From NCBI GenBank assembly GCA_963740555.1, contig CAVUES010000008.1, positions 192,355 to 256,354 of the forward strand: 64,000 nucleotides of DNA, in the 5' to 3' direction. Of the stretch, positions 51,406 to 60,400 are shown piece by piece. The position numbers and the translations under genes were made by a program. This stretch comes from Mayfieldus sp963740555. Its GTDB lineage: Bacteria > Actinomycetota > Thermoleophilia > Solirubrobacterales > 70-9. The stretch's first letter is position 1. Every line of letters begins with the position of its first letter. The notes beneath the pieces were generated by a model. That model was not told the DNA's origin. It saw only the letters and a list, made by a program, of their open reading frames with translations, and did not search any database.

Positions 51406-52734
51406 CTAGCGGGTGGTGACATTGAGGGTGGAGATCCCGAACTTGTCGCCGTCGACGAAATCCTTGCTCGAATCGCCTGAGGCATTCGGGAACAACCCAT
51501 TGAGAACCAGCGTCGCGGTGGCGTTGTTCTTGATCAGGCCCCCGTTGACCGTGACGGTGTGGGCGGTCGGATCGGCGCTTACGGCGACACCGCTGGCATC
51601 GATCGTCTGACCGATCGCGATGCCCTTGTCACCGCCGAATACGAGCGGCCCGCAGGCGGCACCGGTGCCGTTGCAGCCAGGGGTCGTTCCCCTGATGAAC
51701 GTCTGCGCCTGGATGTTGAGCTGGTCCAGGTTGGGTGCCAGGTCGGTCGTGTCCAGGATCGAATTCGATGCGGTCGGGCTTGGCGTGTTCGTGGCGCAGT
51801 CCGATGGTCCCGCACCGAAGGCGAAGGTATCCAGGGGGCTGTACCCACTCATGATCCGAACGCCGCCGGAGACCTGGACCACTCCATCCTTTCCGTCCGG
51901 CCCCACGGTGCCGCCGGTGACCGGGAAGCGGAACTCGGCCGCATCACCGGTCGGCGGCGGGCCCAGAACCGGGTCCGCGCTTAGCGCCGTCGATTGAAGG
52001 GCGGGGTTGTTCGGGTCGCCCGGGATCACCACGACCCCGTCCGCCGGGCCGATGCAGTGGGCCGGCTGCTTGGCCGCGAGGGTATTGGGATCCGTGTTCG
52101 GCCCGCCCACTGGATTGGTTGGCAGGTAGCCGTTGGGGATCACCACGAACACGAATCCGCCCGTGACCCCAACGGTCTTCGGCTGCTCGGCGACCGAGAT
52201 CGAGCCTGCCTTGCCCTTGTGCAGCGAGTGCAGCTTGAGCTTCCTGTTGATCTTCTTCGCGGCGAGGAACTTGGCCTTGACGCCGCTGACCGTGGCGCCG
52301 AAGCCGTCGCGGGTCACGCTGCCGCCCCTGAGCTTGAACAGCTTGCCGCTCGTGCCCTTGACGGCGCCCTTGCCGCCGCTGGCACCGATCGTCACCTTGG
52401 TGTTGTTGTAGACGACCTTTCTGTGGCCCTTCTTGAACTTGATCTTGCCGATCCTCAGCGTCGACGCGCCGGTTGTCGGATCGACCGAGGAGCCTTGCTT
52501 GATCTTGAACTTCCTCGGCTTCATGCGCACGTGATTGCGCTTCAGCTGCTTCTTGAAGCCCTTTGAAAGCTTGAGCTTGAAAGTGCCGCTGGCGATTGGA
52601 TCTCCAGCGCCGAAAGCCGTTTGGGCCGAGAGAAGTGCCCCCACCATCGCCACAGCAACGACGACACCGAGTGCACGCCCGCGGTTTCCCACGTTTGACG
52701 TGACTGCCAACAACCTCACCTCCATCGAATTGGT
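51406..52734 (-). CDS. Secreted beta-rich paralog 4
   Basis: Longest of the five (about 442 residues from the TTG near 52712-52734; the exact start is uncertain). The start follows GGAGGTGAGG, which is shared with paralog 5; an ATG further up at 52803 would add an unconserved leader. The signal peptide is GVVVAVAMVGALLSAQTAFG, then AGDPIASGTFKLKLSKGFKK, QLKRNHVRMKPRKFKI, LFKLRGGSVTRDGFGATVSG, AEQPKTVGVTGGF, FRFPVTGGTVGPDGKDGVVQ with VSGGVRI, and the end DGDKFGISTLNVTTR. Four Cys occur in the central region. Nearly identical to paralog 5 in leader, signal peptide and first domain. Confidence 0.78.
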   Translation of the reverse strand, partial: TNSMEVRLLAVTSNVGNRGRALGVVVAVAMVGALLSAQTAFGAGDPIASGTFKLKLSKGFKKQLKRNHVRMKPRKFKIKQGSSVDPTTGASTLRIGKIKFKKGHRKVVYNNTKVTIGASGGKGAVKGTSGKLFKLRGGSVTRDGFGATVSGVKAKFLAAKKINRKLKLHSLHKGKAGSISVAEQPKTVGVTGGFVFVVIPNGYLPTNPVGGPNTDPNTLAAKQPAHCIGPADGVVVIPGDPNNPALQSTALSADPVLGPPPTGDAAEFRFPVTGGTVGPDGKDGVVQVSGGVRIMSGYSPLDTFAFGAGPSDCATNTPSPTASNSILDTTDLAPNLDQLNIQAQTFIRGTTPGCNGTGAACGPLVFGGDKGIAIGQTIDASGVAVSADPTAHTVTVNGGLIKNNATATLVLNGLFPNASGDSSKDFVDGDKFGISTLNVTTR

Positions 52735-52925
52735 ACCAACGAGATTCATATCACCGACCGGGGCACCGGCCCAGGCTCGCATCTCCAAAACCCGCGCCAG
52801 CAACCGCTGTTGCGTACCCGGTATTAGGGGTTCCGGGATTGAGCGTTCCCTGACCTTAAGTCAGTAGCAATTCGCGGTTTCGACCTTCCTCGTCGGAGCG
52901 GCCTGTGCCTCCGGATCGCGCCGGG

Positions 52926-53939
52926 TCAGTGAGCACCCTGAAGCTGAAGCGCGGATCGGTCGCGCGCCAGCGACCAGCGAAGCCAAGGACATCGCCGACC
53001 GCGGGCGGCAAACGCCGCCTCGGTCACCTTCGGCTCCCCGGTCTGGGTTCGCAGCCCGCTGTTGAAATTGCCGTCGTCGTAGAGCAGGTACTGGGCAAAC
53101 GACCGCACCCAGGGGATGCGCCGTGCCATGCAAGCGGCGCCGCGCAGCATCCTTGCCTGGTGCGGCTGGTAGTCGAGAACCCCGTATTCGGTTATGTAGA
53201 CGGGCAGCACTCGTCTGTGCCTCACAGCGCCCGCGGCGGCTGCCTTGCGCAACGCTCTGTGCAGGATCGGCAGGTCGGACATCCCCATGCCGAGGAGGGC
53301 GGGCTTCCAGGGGTAACTCGATTCGCGGCTATAAGGATGCACCGCCCAACCTCCGGCGCTGACCGGCCGGCAGCCGGTGCGCAGGTGCCAGTGCTTGTTC
53401 AGGCAGAGCACATCACGAACGAATGGCTGGTCCCTGCCACCGAGCCCGATCAGCGGAGACGTCTCGCCGATCAGCATCTCGCTGGACGGATGACCCCGTG
53501 CCCTCAACGCCGCCTGCGCCGCGAGGAAGACCTCGCGATACGTCGATCCCGACATTTGGAAATCCGGCTCGTTCCAAATCGCCCACTGATGGACTCCGGG
53601 ATAGCGGTCCGCCAGCGAGCCGACAAATGCCCCGAAGTCGGCTGGGGAGCCCTTCCCGGGGCCGAGCGACCCCCAATAGCCGGTTGGCGTGAGAAGAACG
53701 TCCAGGCCCCGGGCGTGAGCGCCCTGAATCACATGGTCGAGCTGATCGAAGGTCCAATCGCCGCCCCAGAGCACACGAATCCGCACCGTGTCCGCGCCGA
53801 AGGCGGAGACCGCGTCCAAGACCTCATCCTCCCGCTGAGGCGGAACTTGCCATCCGCCGGGATCAAAGATCGTCTCGGCCCGGGCGCCCGGCGCCACCAG
53901 TGCCACCCAGACCGTTGTCAGCAGAAGGATCCGTCTCAT
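52926..53939 (-). CDS. Secreted glycoside hydrolase, clan GH-A type
   Basis: 337 residues with a signal peptide RILLLTTVWVALVAPGARA. The TIM-barrel hallmarks are VRIRVLWGGDWTFDQLDHVI, HQWAIWNEPDF with the acid/base Glu, and VYITEYGVLDYQ with the likely nucleophile Glu. The arrangement fits GH5- or GH39-like endoglycanases. Substrate unknown; a plant or microbial polysaccharide is expected. It lies between paralogs 4 and 5, separated from paralog 5 by a terminator, so it is probably read from its own promoter or by readthrough. Confidence 0.85.
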   Translation of the reverse strand: MRRILLLTTVWVALVAPGARAETIFDPGGWQVPPQREDEVLDAVSAFGADTVRIRVLWGGDWTFDQLDHVIQGAHARGLDVLLTPTGYWGSLGPGKGSPADFGAFVGSLADRYPGVHQWAIWNEPDFQMSGSTYREVFLAAQAALRARGHPSSEMLIGETSPLIGLGGRDQPFVRDVLCLNKHWHLRTGCRPVSAGGWAVHPYSRESSYPWKPALLGMGMSDLPILHRALRKAAAAGAVRHRRVLPVYITEYGVLDYQPHQARMLRGAACMARRIPWVRSFAQYLLYDDGNFNSGLRTQTGEPKVTEAAFAARGRRCPWLRWSLARDRSALQLQGAH

Positions 53940-53952
53940 CGGTCCCGACGAA

Positions 53953-53980
53953 CGACGGGGCAGCCGCAGCCGCCCCGTCG
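53953..53980 (-). terminator. Hairpin after paralog 5
   Basis: CGACGGGGC (53953-53961) pairs with GCCCCGTCG (53972-53980); the loop is AGCCGCAGCC. It starts 23 bases beyond the paralog 5 stop and shares most of its sequence with the hairpin at 51355. Confidence 0.65.
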
Positions 53981-54002
53981 ATTCGATCGTCTTGCCTCTC
54001 GC

Positions 54003-55201
54003 TTACTGCGTCTGTGCGTTGACCGAGATGGTCCCGATCGGATCACCGTCCACGAAGGCATTTGGCCCCGTGCATCCGGTGGTCGAACTGAACCCCTGGT
54101 CACCATTGCAAGGGAACGCACCGTTGAGCACCAGCGCCGAGGTGGCGTTGAACGCTCCAACGGCGTTGGTGATCGTCACCTTCCGCGTGGTCGGGTCCGC
54201 GGTGACCGTCGCCCCCGTGAGATTGAGGGTGCCGATGAACGCGGTCCCCTTGTCGCCATCCAGGGCCGACTGGCCGGTCCCGGAGATCACGATGTGGGCC
54301 TGAATCTGATGGGTGTTCAGGTCCAGCGTCAGATCTGTCTGCTTGAGATCGCCGGCGGGCAGCTCATCGCACCTGGGGGATGTCCCCCCAGTCGGAATGT
54401 TGATGTTCTTGGTGATCTCGATGCCGGCGCCATTGCCGGTGGTCACGGTGCCGCTCGTCCCGAGCGGGCTCAAACTGCCGCCCGAGATCGGGAAGTCGGT
54501 CGACGGCGGCGTTGTCGCCGCGTTCAGCGTCGCCGGCGCAATCGGGTGAATGCCCGGCGTGGTGCCTACGACAGTGCCCGTCGGATCGACGCAATGCGCC
54601 CCGAACTTCGTGAACGTGGCGAGGTTCGGCGTCAATTCGCTCGTGCCGCTGACCAACGCCACCGTCTCCGGCTGCACGTTGGAGGCAGTCGCCTTGCCGG
54701 CGCTTCCCTGATGCAGGGAATGGAGGCCGAGCTTCTTGTTGATCTTCTTCGCCGCGCTCTTGAGGAACTTCAGCTTCACGTTGCTGACGTCGGCGCCGAA
54801 GCCGTCCCGGACGACCTTTCCGCCCTTGAGCTTGAAGACCTTGCCGGCCTTGCCCTTCAGGTTGCCCTTCTTACCGATCTTCGCGGTCAGCTTCTTGTAG
54901 ACGACCTTCTTGCCGCCCTTCTTGAAGGTCAGCTTCCCCTTCAACTTGAGAGTGCCTTTGCCCGTCGTCGGGTCGAGCGTGCCGCCGTTGACCTTGAACT
55001 TCTTCGGCTTCATGCGCACGTGATTGCGCTTCAGCTGCTTCTTGAAGCCCTTTGAAAGCTTGAGTTTGAAGTGCCCGCTCGGCGATTGGATCTCCAGCGC
55101 CGAAAGCCGTTTGGGCCGACGAGAAGTGCCCCCACCATCGCCAGAGCAACGACGACACCGAGTGCACGCCCGCGGTTCCCCACGTTTGACGTGACTGCCA
55201 C
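54003..55201 (-). CDS. Secreted beta-rich paralog 5, two frame breaks in the N-terminal part
   Basis: Intact from 54003 to about 55078 (KLKLSKGFKKQLKRNHVRMK, LTFKKGGKKVVYKKL, VFKLKGGKVVRDGFGADVSN, LGLHSLHQGSAGKA, FGAHCVDPTG, FPISGGSLSPLGTSGTVTTG, end GDPIGTISVNAQTQ). Upstream, comparison with paralog 4 shows two single-base insertions: one in CTCGTCGG (paralog 4 has CTCTCGG), one in GCCGAGCGGG before the first domain. Total length from the GTG at 55201 is 3n+2, as two insertions predict. With both removed the protein has about 398 residues and the signal peptide GVVVALAMVGALLSAQTAFG. Confidence 0.75.
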
Positions 55202-55345
55202 AACTCACCTCCAGTAATTGGACTGACGAGATCTATCTCAACCGGGACAATAGACCCGGCTCTCGTAAAACAGAACCTCCGCGGCCCTCAGAGTTGCGTA
55301 TTTGCCCCTGATTCTGTGGGCGATGGACAAAGATATGGAGCCTGG

Positions 55346-55825
55346 TTAGACGATTGGTCCGCCGCCCCCGCCGCCTTGGTTCGGGGGGCTCGGCAGACGC
55401 CGCCACTGCACGATCTTGCCGCCCCGGATCACGAAAGCGGTGCGGGCCAACCCCCCGGCTCCTGTGCCGCAGCCCCCTCCGGGCCGGTTGGTGAGCCGGA
55501 AGGTCGCGGCGATGAAGCGATCGAGCGGGCGGGCCCTGACGAGCTTTGCCCCGCAGGGCAGCGAGCGGTTGAAGGCGACCGCGTCGGCCCGCGACCGCAG
55601 GGTGACCGGCGCGGTGCCGTTCTCGACCACGCTGGGAACCGCGAAGTAGCCGGCGGCGCCCTCGACGTCCCCCTTCGAGAGGCTGTCGACCCAGCCCTGG
55701 ATCACCGCCACTCCTTCGTGTCCAGGCGGCAGAGACGATTGGCTGCTTGTGTCCTTCCCGCCGCCGCAGGAGGCGAGCAGGGCGGCGACGGCGACGGCGA
55801 TGACAGCCAGGCGAGCGGGGCGCAC
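55346..55825 (-). CDS. Lipoprotein with SnoaL/NTF2-like appearance
   Basis: 159 residues. A lipoprotein signal AVIAVAVAALLASC ends at a lipobox LASC, followed by a Gly/Ser linker. The rest reads VAVIQGWVDSLSKGDVEGAA, GYFAVPSVVENGTAPVTL and a later ARTAFVIRGGKIVQWRRL, which resembles the cone-shaped SnoaL/NTF2 fold used for binding or enzyme scaffolds. Probably anchored outside the membrane and processed by LspA. Divergent from imuB; no functional link to it is evident. Confidence 0.75.
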   Translation of the reverse strand: MRPARLAVIAVAVAALLASCGGGKDTSSQSSLPPGHEGVAVIQGWVDSLSKGDVEGAAGYFAVPSVVENGTAPVTLRSRADAVAFNRSLPCGAKLVRARPLDRFIAATFRLTNRPGGGCGTGAGGLARTAFVIRGGKIVQWRRLPSPPNQGGGGGGPIV

Positions 55826-55896
55826 GTCCGGATCATCGCAGGGCGATGACTCGGGTCGACTGGAGTCGGCGAACGACTCTCAGCGCGCTGTGGCGC

Positions 55897-55925
55897 TTGA
55901 CTGGGGCGCCGATCTATACGAACAT
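55897..55925 (+). promoter_or_regulatory. Candidate promoter of the imuB cassette
   Basis: A -35 box TTGACT at 55897-55902 is followed after 17 bp by GAACAT at 55920-55925 as -10. The -10 lies inside the LexA palindrome. Transcription would begin near 55932-55935, at or next to the imuB ATG, so the mRNA would be leaderless. Confidence 0.5.
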
Positions 55926-55934
55926 ATGTTCGTA
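55917..55934. promoter_or_regulatory. LexA (SOS) operator of the imuB-dnaE2 cassette
   Basis: TACGAACATATGTTCGTA is a perfect 18-bp palindrome containing the actinobacterial/Bacillus SOS box CGAAC-N4-GTTCG. It ends on the first base of the imuB ATG. The location over the -10 and start region and the genes downstream (an SOS mutagenesis set) support LexA repression. Confidence 0.9.
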
Positions 55935-57157
55935 TGACGGTGGCTTGCGTGCTGGTTCCGCGTTTCTCTCTCCTATCCGTGGCGGGAGATCGCGAGCAGC
56001 TGCTTCGCCGGCCGACCGCCATCGCCCCCGAGCCGGGCGGTGCCCAGGTGCTCGGCGAGGTCAGCGGTAGCGCCGAGGCCCGTGGGGTACGGGAGGGGAT
56101 GGCGCTCGGGGAGGCGCTGGCGTGCTGTCCGGGCCTCGCCCTGATTCCCCCCGACCCCGAGCGGGCGGCGGGGCTCTGGGAGCAGACGCTGCGCGAGCTG
56201 GAGGGGATCGGCGCTGCGGTCGAGTCCGAGCGCGCCGGCGAAGCGTTCTTCGAAGCCGATGGCCTGCGCGGCCTGCACGGCGGGTTGGGCGGAGCCCTTC
56301 GGCGGGCGCGTGGGGCGGTGGGGATTCCGGCCAGGGTGGCGGCGGCTCCCTCCCGCTTCGTCGCCTATGCGGCGGCGGTCCACGCCAGACCGCGGCGGGG
56401 ATCGAACCGGGAGCGGATCGTCGGCGTCGCTCACGTCCGCGACTTCCTCTCCCCCCTTCCCATCTCACTGCTGGGCACGCGACTCGACCCCGAAGGGACC
56501 AGCGGCCACGAGCTGGTCGCGGTGCTGGAGCGGCTTGGGGTGAAGACGCTCGGCATGCTCGCCGAGCTGCCCGAGGACGCGGTCGCCGATCGCTTCGGCT
56601 CGCTCGGGCTGAGGGCGCGCGGGATGGCCCGCGGCGACGACGAGCCGCTGCGCCCGCGCGACCTCCGGGTGGCCCTGGTCGCGGTCGTCGAGCTGCCCGA
56701 GGCGGCGGCCGGCCCGCTGCTCGAGCGGGCCCTGGCGCTGCTCGTCGACCGCCTGCTCGCCGACCCGGAGCGGAAGGGGCGAATGGTTCGGGCGCTGCGC
56801 CTCGGCGCCCGCCTCGCCGGCGGGGGTGGGTGGCGGCGCGAGGTTGCGCTGCGGCGACCCAGCGCCTCGCCGGAGCTGCTGCGGGTCGCGCTCGCCCCCC
56901 GGCTCGTGGAGCTGCCCGGGCCGGCCTGCGCCCTGGTCCTCGAGGTGACCGCCCTCGGACCGCCGACGGGCCAACAGCTGGAGCTGACCCGGCGAGAGGC
57001 TGAGCGGCGCCGCGCGCGGCTCGGCGAGGCGGTTCGCCAAGTGCGTGCGGCGGCCGGGCCGGGCGCCCTGCTACGGGTGCTGGAGGTGGACCCGGAGTCC
57101 CGGGTGCCGGAGCGCCGCGCCTTCCTGGCCCCGTTCCCCGAGGACCCACCGCAGTGA
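55934..57157 (+). CDS. imuB: ImuB-type Y-family polymerase homolog
   Basis: Non-catalytic Y-family protein that recruits DnaE2 to damaged DNA. It has 407 residues. It follows the Y-family plan (VACVLVPRFSLLS, VREGMALGEALACCPGLALI, ERAGEAFFEADGLRGLHGGL, RVAAAPSRFVAYAAAVHA, LLGTRLDPEG, LERLGVKTLGMLAEL), but the acidic catalytic residues of true polymerases are not evident, as expected for ImuB. The ATG at 55934 abuts a LexA box and has no ribosome site, so translation is probably leaderless; a GTG at 55940 is the alternative. It overlaps the next gene by 4 bases. Confidence 0.88.
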   Translation: MTVACVLVPRFSLLSVAGDREQLLRRPTAIAPEPGGAQVLGEVSGSAEARGVREGMALGEALACCPGLALIPPDPERAAGLWEQTLRELEGIGAAVESERAGEAFFEADGLRGLHGGLGGALRRARGAVGIPARVAAAPSRFVAYAAAVHARPRRGSNRERIVGVAHVRDFLSPLPISLLGTRLDPEGTSGHELVAVLERLGVKTLGMLAELPEDAVADRFGSLGLRARGMARGDDEPLRPRDLRVALVAVVELPEAAAGPLLERALALLVDRLLADPERKGRMVRALRLGARLAGGGGWRREVALRRPSASPELLRVALAPRLVELPGPACALVLEVTALGPPTGQQLELTRREAERRRARLGEAVRQVRAAAGPGALLRVLEVDPESRVPERRAFLAPFPEDPPQ

Positions 57158-57402
57158 ACCCTCCCCCACGCCGTCTCTATGCCCCTCGTGCGGCGCGGGT
57201 GAGGACCGGCGCCGACGGCGTGCCGATCACGGTCGGGTCGATCAAGGTCGAGTCGGTGCGCGAGGAGTGGCTGGTCGAGGACCGCTGGTGGACCCCGCAG
57301 CCGCTGCGCCGCCGTTACTTCGAGCTGGTCCTCGCCGACGGGCAGGACGTCGTCGTCTTCGAGGCCGAGGACTCGGCCTCCTGGTTTTTGCAGCGGGCCT
57401 GA
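57154..57402 (+). CDS. DUF6504-type small protein of the imuB-dnaE2 cassette
   Basis: 82 residues between imuB and dnaE2, overlapping both. It contains PITVGSIKVESVREEWLVED, RWWTPQPLRRRYFELVLADG and DVVVFEAEDSASWFLQRA, a pattern often seen in the short protein that accompanies actinobacterial dnaE2. The role is unknown, but the tight coupling implies it works with the mutasome. Confidence 0.82.
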   Translation: MNPPPRRLYAPRAARVRTGADGVPITVGSIKVESVREEWLVEDRWWTPQPLRRRYFELVLADGQDVVVFEAEDSASWFLQRA

Positions 57403-60400
57403 TGTACGTCGAGCTGCACTGCCATTCGGCGTTCTCGTTCCTCGATGGCGCCTCCGACCCGAGTGAGCTGGCCGCCGTCGCCGCGAACCTCGGCTATCCG
57501 GCCCTCGCGCTTACGGACCACGATGGCCTTTGGGGCTCGATGGAGTTTGCTCAGACGTGCAAGGGGTTCGGTATCCGCCCGATCACCGGAGCGGAGGTGA
57601 CTGTGAGCAAAGCCGCTCGGCCGCGGGTCCTGTCGCACGGGGACCGCTTCCCGCCCGTGCTCCACAGTCCGCGCGGAGCGGGAACCGGCCCCCGCACACC
57701 ACCCGCGGAAGAGACGTTCCATCTCACTCTCCTGGTGCAGGACGCACTTGGGTACAGGAATTTGTGCCGGATTCTCACCAAGGCGCACGAGCACACACGC
57801 GAGGGGCCGCAACGGGAAGCGGGGCAACCGGCTGTTGCCCTGGAGGAGGTGGAGCGGCTCTCGGAAGGATTGGTCTGCTTGTCGGGGTGCGCGGGGAACG
57901 GAGCCCTGGCGGGGCGGTGGGAGCGAGACCGCGCGGGAGCGGAGGAGCTCGGCCGCAGGCTGTTGCGGGCGTTCGGGCGCGAGCGGTTCCGGGTCGAGCT
58001 GCAGCGGCCCTTCTGGCGTCGCGACCGGACCCGCAACCGCTGGCTGGCATCGCTGGCGGAGCGGCTCGGGGTCCCCTGCGTCGCGACCGGCGACGTCCAC
58101 TGCCACGATCGCCGCCGCTCCCGGCTCCAGGACGCCTTCGTCGCGGTGCGCCTCGGGATGACCCTGGAGGAATCCGAGCCGGCCCGGCGCGGCAACTCGG
58201 CCTCCGTGCTGCGTTCTCCCGCCGCGATGGCGGAGCGCTTTCGCGACCACCCCGGGGCGGTGGCCGAGAGCGCCCGGCTCGCCGAGCGGCTGCGCTTCGA
58301 CCTCACCAGGGAGCTCAGCTACCGCTATCCGGGCGCCGAGGACCCGGATGCCGATCGCCAGCTCGCCGAGATCTGCCGCGAGCTGCTGGACGCTCGCTAC
58401 GCCGGCAGTCGCGACCGGCGTGAGGCGCTGGACCGGCTGGAGGAGGAGCTGCGGATCATCCGCGCGCTTCGCCTCTCGGGCTTCTTCCTGTTGCACCGCG
58501 ACATGCTCGAGCTGGCGCGCGAGGTCGCGGCCGAGGTGCGAGGCTCTGAATCGGCGCGATCCGTGTTGCCGCCGGGGCGCGGGCGGGGCTCCAGCGTCAG
58601 CTCGATCGTCTGCTATCTGACCGGCCTCTCGCACGTCGACCCGGTCAAGGCGAGGCTGTTCCCCGGCCGCTTCTTAAACGAGGAGGTCAGCGCCGTTCCC
58701 GACATCGACCTCGACTTCCCGCGCGACATCCGCGAGAAGCTGATCCCCCGCGTCCACGAGCGCTATGGGGCGGATCGCTCGGCGCTGGTCGCCGCCTTTC
58801 CCACCTACCGCCCGCGGGGCGCGGTGCGCGACCTCGGCAAGGCGCTCGGGCTGCCGCCCGGCGAGATCGAGCGGGTGGCGCGGATGGTCGACTTCCACGG
58901 CGACCCGGAGGCGATCGAGCGCGACGTCGCGGCGGCGGTCGGCGAGCGGCGGGCCGGATCGGTGCGCTGGCAGCGGCTGGTCGAGCTGGCCGGCGAGGCG
59001 CTCGGGCTGCCCCGCCATGCCTCCCAGCACCCGGGCGGGATGGTGCTCTCCACCCAACCGCTGGTTGAGATCTGCCCGGTCGTGCCGGCGGCGATGGAGG
59101 GACGGCAAATCGTGCAGTGGGACAAGGACTCCTGCGCCGACGCCGGCTTTCTGAAGATCGACCTGTTGGGACTGGGGATGCTGTCCGCGGTCGAGCGCTG
59201 CGTGGAGGAGGTCGCGCGCACGCGCGAGGAACGGCTCGATCTCTCGCGCATACCGCTCGACGACCAAAGGACCTACGAGGCGATCCGCCGCGCGGAGACG
59301 ACCGGGGTGTTTCAGATCGAGAGCCGCGCGCAGATGCAGATGCTGCCGCGCACACTGCCTCGGAACCTCGACGACCTCACCGTGCAGGTGGCGCTGGTGC
59401 GCCCGGGGCCGATCCAGGGCGGCGCGATACACCCCTACATCGAGCGGCGGCGCAGGCTGCGCGAGGTGCCGGGATACGAGGTTCCCTACGAGCACCCGTC
59501 GCTGAAGCCGGTGCTGGAGGAGACGCTGGGGGCGATCGTCTTCCAGGAGCAGGTGATCGAGGTGGCGATGGCGCTGGCCGGCTTCGGAGCCGGTGAGGCC
59601 GAGGGCCTGCGCAGGGCGATGAGCCGCAAGCGCTCCGAGGCCGCGATCCTCGCCTACCGCGAGCGCTTCATCGACGGTGCTGTCGGGCGAGGGGTCCGGC
59701 GGGCGGTGGCGGAGCGGATGTTCGCCCAGATCGAGGGCTTCTCGGGCTTTGGCTTTCCGAAGGCGCACTCGGCGGCCTTCGCGCTGCTCGCCTACCAGTC
59801 GGCCTGGCTGCGCGAGCATCGCGGGCCGGAGTTCCTCAGCTCGCTGCTCAACGAGCAGCCGATGGGCTTCTACCCCCCGGATGCGCTCGTCCACGAGGCG
59901 CAGCGGCGGGGAATCGACGTCCTTGCGCCCGACGTCAATCGAAGCCAGGTCCTCTGCCACGTCGAACCCACACTCGACGTGCGAATTGGAGTTGGGTACG
60001 TGAACGGTGTGGTCGAGGACGAGATGAACGCGCTGGTCGAGGAGCGGGAGCACGGAGGTCCGTACCAGGGGATCGGAGACCTGGCCTCCAGGTCGGGGGT
60101 GGGTCGAGACGGACTTGAGAAGTTGGCCTGGGCGGGGGCTCTGGACGCGATCGCGACGCCGGGGGAACGCCGCGAAGCCCTCTGGCGTCTAGGGACCCTG
60201 AGAGGGAGTGCGGCCGTTGCGGCCGGGACCCAGCTCGCGCTGTCGATGGAGCCGCCCGCGGCGCCCGAGCTGCCCCGCCTGGGACGCTGGGAGCGGGTGC
60301 TGGCCGACTATCGCTCCACCGGGATGACGCTCGGCGACCACCCGATGGGACTGCTGCGGGACGAGCTGGGATCGGGTGTGGCGCTGAGCGTCGACCTGCA

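Noticed and set aside
55934..57157. Active DNA polymerase IV
   Set aside because: The expected catalytic acidic residues are not evident and the dnaE2 linkage is typical of ImuB.
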